Assembly: GCA_046728115.1 (NCBI GenBank)
Contig: JBKPDW010000534.1
Coordinates: 1-6,969 of the forward strand
Source: CAVSWN01 sp046728115
Lineage (GTDB): Bacteria; Acidobacteriota; Vicinamibacteria; Vicinamibacterales; CAVVIG01
Direction of reading: 5' to 3'
Length of the DNA: 6,969 bases
The notes below the pieces were generated by a model. It ran no database searches. It saw only the letters and a list, made by a program, of their open reading frames with translations, and was not told the DNA's origin. Position numbers and translations under genes: made by a program. Positions 1 through 6,103 of the stretch are shown here, in pieces; the stretch's first letter is position 1, and each line of letters begins with the position of its first letter.

Positions 1-234
1 GGTAAGCTAGGGGTCAAGATCGAGCAGTTCCGGCTCAGGGATGCCGACGCGCTGATGCTGTGCACCGATTCGCTGACGGCGGTGCTGAGCGACGACCAGA
101 TCGCCGACACACTGGCCAGCCGTCGTCGTGCACGAACGCTGTGTCGCACTCTCGTGGAGTCCGCCCTCGACGCGCGATCGCCGGCACACGCGACGGTCGT
201 CCTCGCCCAGTACCGCATCCCGCGCGTCGCTTGA
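1..234 (+). CDS. PP2C-family Ser/Thr protein phosphatase, C-terminal fragment (5' end outside window)
   Basis: Frame 1 is open from the first base to a TGA at 232-234 and gives 77 residues. The segment at residues 10-36 (FRLRDADALMLCTDSLTAVL, then SDDQIAD) matches the late part of the PP2C/PPM fold, where the family has 'GD.LLLCTDGLT..v.d.eI'. It is followed by a helix with 'CRTLVESAL' (48-56) and the last strand 'ATVVLAQYRI' (64-73). PP2C enzymes are Mn/Mg-dependent protein phosphatases that usually oppose Ser/Thr kinases. The Asp of the TDG motif is kept (D23), but its Gly is Ser24. The late 'GS.DN.T' motif reads RSPAHAT (59-65), so the metal-binding Asp and the Asn are replaced by Ala62 and His63. 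The protein may therefore be weakly active or a pseudophosphatase. The N-terminal two thirds are not visible, so activity cannot be judged fully. The next gene on the same strand starts 172 bases later. Confidence 0.8.
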   Translation, partial: GKLGVKIEQFRLRDADALMLCTDSLTAVLSDDQIADTLASRRRARTLCRTLVESALDARSPAHATVVLAQYRIPRVA

Positions 235-406
235 TTCGGCGATTCCCGCCAAGTCTGCGATTCAGCGAGTGCGCATTTGCAGTGGCATCGCACGCACCGC
301 CTAAAGAGACCGATCGGCTGTGCAGCTCAAGCTGATCAGACATCTTGGGTTTCGCCTTGCCAAAATCGCATAGGCGCGGCCTCGCCAAGGCCGATACGCT
401 CCACGC

Positions 407-3118
407 ATGCCTGGTATGACAGCAGAACATGCCCGTTTGCTCGAAGCCCGCGACGCCCGTGTACCGTGGCGGCGGTGGGGCCCCTATCTCAGCGAGCGCC
501 AATGGGGAACCGTCCGAGAAGATCGCAGCGTCACCGGCGACGCGTGGAATGACTTCACCCACGATCAGGCACGTTCGCGCGCTTATCATTGGGGAGAAGA
601 CGGGATCGCCGGTATCTGCGATGACAGCATGCGGTTGTGCTTTGCGATCGCGTTCTGGAACGGCTGCGATCCGATCTTGAAGGAGCGCCTCTTCGGTCTG
701 ACCAACGGCGAAGGCAATCACGGTGAGGATGTCAAGGAGTACTACTATTACCTCGATTCGACCCCGACCCACTCGTACATGCGGATGCTCTACAAGTATC
801 CGCAGCGTCCGTTTCCGTACGACGATCTCGTCAAGACAAACAGATCCCGCAACCGCCACGATCCCGAGTACGAGCTGATCTCGACCGGCGTGTTCGACGA
901 CAACCGGTACTTCGACGTGTTCGTGGAATACGCGAAACAATCGCCCGAGGACATCTTGATCCGTGTCGTCCTCGCGAACCGGGGCCCGGAAGACGCGACG
1001 CTTCACGTCCTGCCGCACTTGTGGTTCCGGAATACCTGGTGGCGCACTCGGGCCGCCGAACGGCCGCTGCTCGAACGACAGACCATCGGCCCCCGTCCCG
1101 TCGTACTCGCACGCCACCCGGAGATCGGCACGCGGTATCTGTTTGTCGACGGCGACCCGGAGCTGCTGTTCACCGAGAACGACAGCAACGAGATGCGTTT
1201 GTTCGGTCGGCCGAACGCGTCGCAGTTCGTCAAGGACGGCATCAACGAGCGCGTGGTCCACGGCAGGACAGACGCCGTGCACGCATCGCGGGGCACCAAA
1301 GCCGCCGCCTGGTACACGCTTGCCGTGCCTGGCGGAGCGACGCGCACCCTTCGCCTTCGGCTCACGGGGACGGTGCCGTCGGACATGTCCGATCCGTTCG
1401 CGGCGTTCGAGGCGGTCTTCGATGAGCGGGCGCGCGAAGCCGACGAGTTTTATCGGACCATCATCCCGGCATCCGTCGGGACGCAGGCGGTGGCGGTCGC
1501 GCGTCAGGGGTTTGCCGGACTGCTCTGGAGCAAGCAGGCGTACGTGTACGACGTCACGGACTGGATCGTCGAGCACGGCCGCGACCGTTCGGCGCTGCGC
1601 AATACGGACTGGCAGCACCTGGCGAGCGCCGACGTGATCTCGATGCCGGATAAATGGGAATACCCCTGGTTCGCGGCATGGGATCTCGCCTTTCACGCTG
1701 TAACGCTCGCGTTCGTCGATCCCGACTTCGCGATGGACCAGCTCGAATTGCTCCTGCACGCGCGTTACATGCATCCGAATGGACAGATTCCCGCCTATGA
1801 ATGGAACTTCAGCGACGTCAATCCTCCCGTGCATGCCTGGGCGATGCTCTTCATCTACCGCTTGCGGCGGCACCAGCTCGGCGACGCAGCCATCGATCGC
1901 ATGCGCCGGTTGTTTCACAAGCTGCTCCTGAACTTCACGTGGTGGGTCAATCGAAAGGATCGAGCCGGCAGGAACGTCTTCGAGGGCGGCTTTCTCGGCC
2001 TCGACAACATCGGCGTGTTCGATCGCAGTTCGCCCCTTCCCACGGGCGGCTCGCTGGAACAGGCCGACGGGACGTCGTGGATGGCGCTCTACTCCCAGAC
2101 GATGCTCGACCTCGCAATAGAGCTCGGTCGGTACGATCCCGTGTACGAGGACTTCGCCATCAAGTTCTACGACCACTTCATCCTCATCGCGGCGGCGATG
2201 GACCGCGTCGGCGGCGACGGCATGTGGGACGAGCAGGACGGATTCTTTTACGACGTGCTGCGGCTGCCCGACAACTCGGGTGTCCGGTTGAAGGTGCGTT
2301 CCATGGTCGGGCTGTTGCCGCTGTGTGGCGCGACCGTGTACCCCCATGACGTCATCGAGCGACTTCCACGCTTCGTCGAGCACGTCGTCGCCTTCAGGCA
2401 GCGCCATGAGGAGATGTACGAGGCCATCAACCTGCCGGGCAAGCCGGGAGTTCAAGGTCGCTTCCTGCTGTCCATCCTCGACGAGGCCAAGCTTCGGCGC
2501 GTGCTCGCGCGGCTGCTGGATCCGACAGAGTTTTTCAGCGACTTCGGGATCCGTGCGCTATCCAGGGCTCATCTCGATCAGCCGTACTCGTTTTACGTGG
2601 AGGGATTCGTCTATTCGGTGGCCTATTGCCCGGCGGAATCGGATTCGGCCCTCTTCGGCGGGAACTCGAACTGGCGCGGTCCGGTCTGGATGCCGGTGAA
2701 CGCGCTGCTGATCCGCGCGTTGACGCAGCTCTACTGGTTCTACGGTGATGACTTCAAAGTTGAATGCCCGACAGGATCCGGCAAGTCGATGACGTTATGG
2801 GAGGTCGCGTCTGAAATCGCGAGGCGCCTCATCGCCATCTTCCTGCCTGGCCCTGACGGCTGGCGGCCGGTGAACGGCGGCGTTCGCACCTTCCAGGAGG
2901 ATCCGTACTGGCGCGATCTCGTGCCGTTCTATGAGTATTTCCACGGCGACAACGGCGCCGGTATCGGTGCGAGTCATCAAACCGGATGGACGGCGCTCGT
3001 GGCTGGCCTCATTTGCCTGTTCAACGAAGTGTCCGGGCACGACTTCCTGCAATCCGGAGCGGCGGTGATCGAGAGCTCCGCGCACGAACAGCCGGTGTCG
3101 ACAGCCAACCGTGCGTAG
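407..3118 (+). CDS. GH63 / MGH1-like glycoside hydrolase (putative alpha-glucosidase), about 900 aa
   Basis: This 903-residue protein matches the large bacterial 'glucosidase' family with a GH63-type (MGH1-like) (alpha/alpha)6-barrel. GH63 enzymes are inverting hydrolases of alpha-linked glucose; the natural substrate of this subgroup is not established. The N-terminal part (about 24-370) carries the family block WGPYLSERQWGTVRED (24-39), 'HWGEDGIAGI' (61-70) and 'LFGLTNGEGNHGEDVKEYYYYLD' (95-117), and is predicted to be a beta-sandwich. The barrel follows (about 371-890) with FAAWDLAFHAV around Asp426, GGNSNWRGPVWMPVNALLI (751-769) and FYEYFHGDNGAGIGASHQTGW (about 841-861). By family analogy Asp426 is the likely general acid and Glu843 a candidate general base; I infer these roles from motif position. 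There is no signal peptide, so it probably acts in the cytoplasm. An alternative ATG lies at 416. The only Shine-Dalgarno-like sequence, AAGG at 387-390, is too far away to choose between the two starts. The gene converges on the response-regulator genes. Confidence 0.9.
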   Translation: MPGMTAEHARLLEARDARVPWRRWGPYLSERQWGTVREDRSVTGDAWNDFTHDQARSRAYHWGEDGIAGICDDSMRLCFAIAFWNGCDPILKERLFGLTNGEGNHGEDVKEYYYYLDSTPTHSYMRMLYKYPQRPFPYDDLVKTNRSRNRHDPEYELISTGVFDDNRYFDVFVEYAKQSPEDILIRVVLANRGPEDATLHVLPHLWFRNTWWRTRAAERPLLERQTIGPRPVVLARHPEIGTRYLFVDGDPELLFTENDSNEMRLFGRPNASQFVKDGINERVVHGRTDAVHASRGTKAAAWYTLAVPGGATRTLRLRLTGTVPSDMSDPFAAFEAVFDERAREADEFYRTIIPASVGTQAVAVARQGFAGLLWSKQAYVYDVTDWIVEHGRDRSALRNTDWQHLASADVISMPDKWEYPWFAAWDLAFHAVTLAFVDPDFAMDQLELLLHARYMHPNGQIPAYEWNFSDVNPPVHAWAMLFIYRLRRHQLGDAAIDRMRRLFHKLLLNFTWWVNRKDRAGRNVFEGGFLGLDNIGVFDRSSPLPTGGSLEQADGTSWMALYSQTMLDLAIELGRYDPVYEDFAIKFYDHFILIAAAMDRVGGDGMWDEQDGFFYDVLRLPDNSGVRLKVRSMVGLLPLCGATVYPHDVIERLPRFVEHVVAFRQRHEEMYEAINLPGKPGVQGRFLLSILDEAKLRRVLARLLDPTEFFSDFGIRALSRAHLDQPYSFYVEGFVYSVAYCPAESDSALFGGNSNWRGPVWMPVNALLIRALTQLYWFYGDDFKVECPTGSGKSMTLWEVASEIARRLIAIFLPGPDGWRPVNGGVRTFQEDPYWRDLVPFYEYFHGDNGAGIGASHQTGWTALVAGLICLFNEVSGHDFLQSGAAVIESSAHEQPVSTANRA

Positions 3119-3153
3119 AGCGACGGGCGGACGGCGATAGCTGATCCGAAAAC

Positions 3154-3173
3154 GCTCTCTAGGGCTCTCTAGG
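3154..3173. repeat. Two tandem copies of GCTCTCTAGG in the convergent gap
   Basis: Two perfect 10-bp head-to-tail copies (3154-3163 and 3164-3173) lie between the stop of the glycoside hydrolase gene and the end of the receiver-only gene. The stop codon of the - strand gene (3169-3171) falls inside the second copy. The sequence AGAGCG at 3117-3122 is complementary to CGCTCT at 3153-3158, so a weak long-loop hairpin is possible. No T-run follows on either strand, and I do not call a terminator. Confidence 0.6.
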
Positions 3174-3570
3174 GGTCGATGCCGTGCGCGAGCGGATAGG
3201 CGGATTGCCCGCTCAGAACCAACCGGATCGCGGGCAGCAGGTCGCCGGCGAGCGTTCGCTTCACCACGTACCCTTGTGCGCCGACGCTTCGGGCAGCGTC
3301 GAGGAATTCGGCGTCCTCATGCACGGTCAGGAACATGATGTGCGGTCGGGAGCTTCCGTCGGCGATCCGCGCGGCCGCGTCGAGACCGTTGAGAACCGGC
3401 ATCGATACGTCGAGGATCACCAGATCCGGCTGCAGCAGCGTCGCGGCGTCGACAGCCGCCTGACCGTTGCCGACGGCCGCGACGACATCGAATTCAGACG
3501 ACAGCAGATCCGACACGCGTGCCAGTATCGCCGGATGATCGTCGGCGAGGAGCACGCGAAATCTGGGCAT
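3169..3570 (-). CDS. Receiver-only (single-domain) response regulator, NarL-type REC
   Basis: The 133-residue product is almost exactly one CheY-like receiver domain. The acidic pair is D10-D11 in 'VLLADDHPAI', the phosphoacceptor is D54 in 'LVILDVSMPVLNG', the switch Thr is T82 in 'MFLTVHED', and the conserved Lys is K104 in 'GYVVKR'. All catalytic positions for phosphotransfer from a histidine kinase are present. The protein ends at 'YPLAHGIDP', just after the last receiver helix, where NarL/FixJ relatives continue into a LuxR-type DNA-binding domain. It therefore cannot bind DNA by the usual route. It may act by protein contact or as a phosphate sink, or it may be a truncated NarL-type regulator. 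A strong Shine-Dalgarno sequence supports the ATG at 3568-3570. It lies 94 bases downstream of the full-length regulator on the same strand, probably co-transcribed, and is clearly a paralogue of it. Confidence 0.88.
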   Translation of the reverse strand: MPRFRVLLADDHPAILARVSDLLSSEFDVVAAVGNGQAAVDAATLLQPDLVILDVSMPVLNGLDAAARIADGSSRPHIMFLTVHEDAEFLDAARSVGAQGYVVKRTLAGDLLPAIRLVLSGQSAYPLAHGIDP

Positions 3571-3576
3571 GCGACG

Positions 3577-3582
3577 CCTCCC
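3577..3582 (-). promoter_or_regulatory. Ribosome binding site of the receiver-only gene
   Basis: On the - strand this reads GGGAGG, with six bases between it and the ATG at 3568-3570. The good match and spacing fix the start of the receiver-only gene. They also show that it has its own translation signal rather than depending on coupling to the upstream regulator. Confidence 0.7.
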
Positions 3583-3664
3583 ACTTTACGGCGTTGATCA
3601 TGCGTCGGCCATCGACAAGATTGACAGATACGCGGACGACGTTCGACGAGGTAAACGGCAACAG

Positions 3665-4297
3665 TCAGACAATGTGGTGTTTGATCGCGTATTGAATCAA
3701 TTCGGCGGTCGTCTTGATGTGTAACTGCGCCATGATCCGGTACTTGTGAAACGCCACGGTTCGGGGGGCGATGTTCAAGATTGCGGCCACTTCTTTCATC
3801 GACCGGCCCTCGGCAATCAACTGGATCACCTCGCGCTGCCGCGACGTGAGGTCGTCAGGTGCCTTGCCGACTTCCCGCGGGTGGATCATCGACCCGACGA
3901 GTCCCTCCGTGACGAGCGACGTGACGTACGAGCGGCGCTTCATCATTTCCCGGATGGCCGTGAGCAACTCTGAGGCGGCCGACCGCTTCAGCAGATAACC
4001 TGACGCGCCAGCGCGAAATGCTTCGGCCGCCAGATCCGGATCCTCGTTCATTGTCAGGAACACGATGCGAATGTCGGGCTGAAGCTGCTTCAGCCGCCGG
4101 GCGGCATCGATCCCGTTCAGCAGTGGCATGCCGATGTCGACGACGACGACGTCTGGTCGCAGTTTCTCGGCTGCCTCGAGTAAAGCCCGACCGTTGGACA
4201 CGGTTCCGACGACATCGCATTCCTCGGCCAGCAGCTTGGTGAAGGCTTCGAGAAGCAATGTATGGTCATCAGCGAGGAGAACACGAGGCCGATTCAT
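3665..4297 (-). CDS. NarL/FixJ-family response regulator (REC + LuxR-type HTH)
   Basis: The 210-residue protein has the full NarL/FixJ layout. The receiver domain (about 4-120) has acidic residues D10-D11, phosphoacceptor D54 in 'VVVVDIGMPLLNG', T82 in 'VFLTMNED' and K104 in 'GYLLKR'. After a linker, the C-terminal LuxR/GerE helix-turn-helix runs from 'LTSRQREVIQLIAEGRSMKE' (150-169) through 'VAAILNIAPRTVAFHKYRIM' (170-189) to the end. Phosphorylation at D54 should promote dimerisation and DNA binding; targets are unknown. The start is well supported by GGAGG ten bases upstream. The ATG at 4297-4295 overlaps the TGA of the kinase remnant as ATGA, the usual translational-coupling junction of a two-component operon. 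Since that kinase is decayed, this regulator must be driven by another kinase or a small phosphodonor, or act unphosphorylated. The coding sequence itself shows no damage. Confidence 0.93.
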   Translation of the reverse strand: MNRPRVLLADDHTLLLEAFTKLLAEECDVVGTVSNGRALLEAAEKLRPDVVVVDIGMPLLNGIDAARRLKQLQPDIRIVFLTMNEDPDLAAEAFRAGASGYLLKRSAASELLTAIREMMKRRSYVTSLVTEGLVGSMIHPREVGKAPDDLTSRQREVIQLIAEGRSMKEVAAILNIAPRTVAFHKYRIMAQLHIKTTAELIQYAIKHHIV

Positions 4298-4307
4298 TCG
4301 AATGATG

Positions 4308-4312
4308 CCTCC
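4308..4312 (-). promoter_or_regulatory. Ribosome binding site of the NarL-type regulator, inside the kinase remnant
   Basis: On the - strand this reads GGAGG, ten bases before the ATG at 4297-4295. It sits within the last codons of the decayed kinase, as expected for a coupled kinase-regulator pair. It is intact, so the regulator can still be translated independently. Confidence 0.65.
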
Positions 4313-4557
4313 GGTCCGGAAGGTTCCAGGCCCACCCTGACCGCTGTCCGTACGCCGCCGCCAGGCGCCATGTGCACGAGGAGACTACCACTGATGGATT
4401 GCACACGTTCACCCGTACCCGCAGGCCCGCGTCGCCTGGTCTGCCGTGAAACCCGCCGCGCGATCGGCGATACGCAGAGAAGTCCTGCGGCGAAGCCGAC
4501 GAAGTGCACATCGACCTCAGCCGTTCTGCTGTGCTTTATGGCGTCTGCGCAGCCTTC

Positions 4558-4567
4558 CTGGACTGGA
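4558..4567. repeat. 5-bp tandem duplication (CTGGA x2) causing a frameshift in the kinase remnant
   Basis: The + strand reads CTGGACTGGA, which is TCCAGTCCAG on the coding strand. Removing one 5-bp copy joins 'YRVVQ' directly to 'EGCADAIKHS', which restores the conserved YRVVQE stretch of this kinase family. The duplication is therefore a likely inactivating mutation. Confidence 0.7.
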
Positions 4568-4887
4568 CGACCCGGTACCACACCAGCACAACGCGATGTC
4601 GCCGCGAACCACGCAGGGAACGTTCTCATGCGTTGAACCTGGCCTGAACTGAAAGTCCTGGCGGCCGGGGAGTCGAGCCGTTGTTCGATTCGACGACGAG
4701 CCACGCAAGGCGCTGGGTGATGTCGTCGTGCTGCTCGGGCGCGATACAGCGTCGCACCACCTCCGCACCGATGAGCAGCCGCCATCACCCGCGACCGATC
4801 GGCGACACAGCGGCACCGCGGGCTCGAATTCAAGATCGCTTGAAAACGCCGAGCCGACGACACGACACCCGGGGTACTCCTAACCAT

Positions 4888-5105
4888 CCTTCGGATCGAG
4901 CGCTGTGACTGGACGGGTCAGCCGAATGTCGCCCCGGCAGGGAGCAACGCTCTTCGACGGACGCAGCCTAGTCGCACACCGTTTACGTTTCTATGCACTT
5001 TCGGAACAGCTGACCGGTTCCAGACGACGAGCGGGTAAGTTTTGCCGTCTGACAGTTTTTCCAGCACGAATCCCGCCCATGTGACAGTTTCTCGCACTCG
5101 ATGCC
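4888..5105. promoter_or_regulatory. Divergent intergenic region between the kinase remnant and the AraC-type gene
   Basis: This 218-base stretch has no credible gene. It separates the - strand kinase-regulator operon from the + strand AraC-type gene, so it should hold promoters for both directions. I could not pick out a convincing -35/-10 pair. The only distinct structure is the direct repeat at 5050-5093. Confidence 0.4.
5050..5093 (+). promoter_or_regulatory. Direct repeat TGACAGTTT[T/C]T, candidate operator of the AraC-type gene
   Basis: TGACAGTTTTTC (5050-5061) and TGACAGTTTCTC (5082-5093) match at 11 of 12 positions. They are 32 bases apart start to start, about three helical turns, and so lie on the same face of the helix. 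The second copy ends 12 bases before the GTG start at 5106. Same-orientation half-sites on one face are typical of AraC-family operators, and the position suggests autoregulation. That role is inferred. Confidence 0.45.
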
Positions 5106-6101
5106 GTGGCATCATCCGGCATGCTCGCCCAGCATTCGCGAACGCCGCGCCCGTATGTCGATTTGCGGAGCATCGATGACGTCGATGCGATCGGGAGGGC
5201 AGTGTGCGACGGCCTGCAGGCGGAGTACGTTCAGCTCGAGTCGAAACCCTTTCGTGCGCGATGGACGACCGTCCGCTTCTGCTCGCTCGTGATTCAGCTC
5301 GGTTCTGAAGACTGCGCCGTTGTGCGCCGTCTGCGCGTGCCGTCGGATCGATTTGCTTTCATCGTGCCGCTCGAGGTTCCAGCCGCCGCACGATGGAACG
5401 GCCGAAAAGTGCGTGCGGACGATCTCGTCGTGTGCCCGCCACGCACTTACTGCTTTGCGTTCGATCCGGCTGGAACGAAGTACGCCATCGTCAGTGCTGG
5501 TATGGGCACGCCGCTCGCCATCGCGGCGCGATTGCTCGTGTCGTCGCCAACGAGCGGCGCCGTCGTTCTGCCATGCGGCGCGGGTGCCAAAGCGCTGCGG
5601 GACCGTCTCGAGAGCGTACGCGATTCGGTCGAGGCCGGGCGGTCGATCCAGGCGTCGAACCTGAGCGGCATGATCGAAGCCGCAGTCATAAGCTGTCTCG
5701 AAGACGCTGCGGGAGACCAGTCGGAAGTTCAAAGGAGCGGTGGGCGCAGCGAGATCGTGTGTCGCGCCGAAGAATTCTTTCGGCTGCATGTGAGCGAGGG
5801 CGTGTCGATCGGTCAGCTGTCCCTGTTTGCGGGGGTCAGTGAACGGAGCCTGCGCAACGCGTTCTACGACGTGTACACGATCAGCCCGAAGCGGTACATG
5901 AAGCTCTGGCAGCTGCACCAGGTGCGCCACGCCTTGCGGACCGGCGACGTGCAAAACGAGACCGTGACCGATGTCGCGACCTGCCACGGTTTCTACGAAC
6001 TGGGCCGCTTCGCCGGCGAGTACAAGTCGCTGTTCGGCGAACCTCCGTCCGCGACGCTGATCAAAGCCAAGCACGAAAAAGCGCTGCGAGGCGTGGCCTG
6101 A
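5106..6101 (+). CDS. AraC-family transcriptional regulator
   Basis: The 331-residue protein ends in a typical AraC/XylS DNA-binding domain (about 215-320). The first helix-turn-helix lies in 'VSIGQLSLFAGVSERSLRNA' (233-252) and continues into 'FYDVYTISPKRYMKLWQLHQ'. The second lies in 'TVTDVATCHGFYELGRFAGE' (287-306), followed by 'YKSLFGEPPSATL'. The N-terminal 210 residues are a divergent sensor or dimerisation region. They are rich in beta strands (for example 'RFAFIVPLEVP', 'DDLVVCPPRTYCFAF') and fit a cupin-like fold, but I recognise no specific ligand family. The start is uncertain: the longest frame begins at GTG 5106, an in-frame ATG lies at 5121, and neither has a good Shine-Dalgarno sequence. 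The gene stands alone, divergent from the kinase remnant, with a same-face direct repeat just upstream. Its targets and effector are unknown. Confidence 0.88.
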   Translation: MASSGMLAQHSRTPRPYVDLRSIDDVDAIGRAVCDGLQAEYVQLESKPFRARWTTVRFCSLVIQLGSEDCAVVRRLRVPSDRFAFIVPLEVPAAARWNGRKVRADDLVVCPPRTYCFAFDPAGTKYAIVSAGMGTPLAIAARLLVSSPTSGAVVLPCGAGAKALRDRLESVRDSVEAGRSIQASNLSGMIEAAVISCLEDAAGDQSEVQRSGGRSEIVCRAEEFFRLHVSEGVSIGQLSLFAGVSERSLRNAFYDVYTISPKRYMKLWQLHQVRHALRTGDVQNETVTDVATCHGFYELGRFAGEYKSLFGEPPSATLIKAKHEKALRGVA

Positions 6102-6103
6102 CT

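Larger units (their letters stand above)
4294..4887 (-). pseudogene. Decayed NarX/DegS-type sensor histidine kinase (HisKA_3 + HATPase_c), frameshifted and internally deleted
   Basis: Kinase landmarks occur in the correct order but are scattered over three - strand frames. A possible PAS start, RRFQAILNSSP (about 4851-4819), is followed by 'EQHDDITQRLAWLVVE' with the H-box His codon at 4730-4728. This frame ends at TGA 4628-4626. 'THENVPCVVRGDIALC' (4633-4586) is in a second frame. 'YRVVQ' (4577-4563) is back in the H-box frame, and 'QEGCADAIKHSRTAEVDVHF' (from 4560) is in a third. The G1 box 'IADRAAGF' (Asp codon 4465-4463) is again in the second frame, which stops at TGA 4411-4409. 'GERVQSISGSLLVHMAPGGG' then runs on to a TGA at 4296-4294 that overlaps the regulator start. 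Intact relatives have roughly 60 more residues between the H-box and 'RF.THENVP', so that part is deleted. The N-box Asn is Asp. One continuous frame (4887-4294) is open but does not contain the H-box or G1 box, so I do not regard it as a real protein. The upstream limit is uncertain. Confidence 0.85.

Noticed and set aside
354..391. Inverted repeat GCCTTG / CAAGGC before the glycoside hydrolase gene, with the weak AAGG in its right arm
   Set aside because: Only six base pairs around a 26-base loop, which is easily met by chance. No sign of a riboswitch or terminator.
963..1637. A 224-codon + strand frame inside the glycoside hydrolase gene
   Set aside because: The product is Arg/Ser/Thr-rich shadow sequence fully inside a conserved gene in another frame.
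35..2455. An 806-codon open frame on the - strand, antisense to the glycoside hydrolase gene
   Set aside because: It overlaps a gene with clear family motifs over its whole length. Its translation is low-complexity (runs rich in V, E, R, D, H) and shows no domain. Long antisense frames are a usual by-product of high GC at third codon positions.
2768..2794. 'CPTGSGKS' in the glycoside hydrolase, looking like an ATP-binding P-loop
   Set aside because: The spacing does not fit GxxxxGK[ST] (Cys is where the first Gly should be), and the segment lies in a block that I recall as conserved in this hydrolase family. No Walker B or nucleotide-binding context is present.
4269..4511. An 80-codon - strand frame with 'RGGFHGRPGDAGL' that resembles a kinase G1/G2 region
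   Set aside because: The adjacent frame gives a better fit (IADRAAGFTADQATR). The resemblance is a shadow of the same decayed kinase, not a separate gene.
4262..4636. A 124-codon + strand frame opposite the kinase remnant
   Set aside because: No motif, Arg/Pro/Thr-rich composition, and the opposite strand carries recognisable kinase segments.
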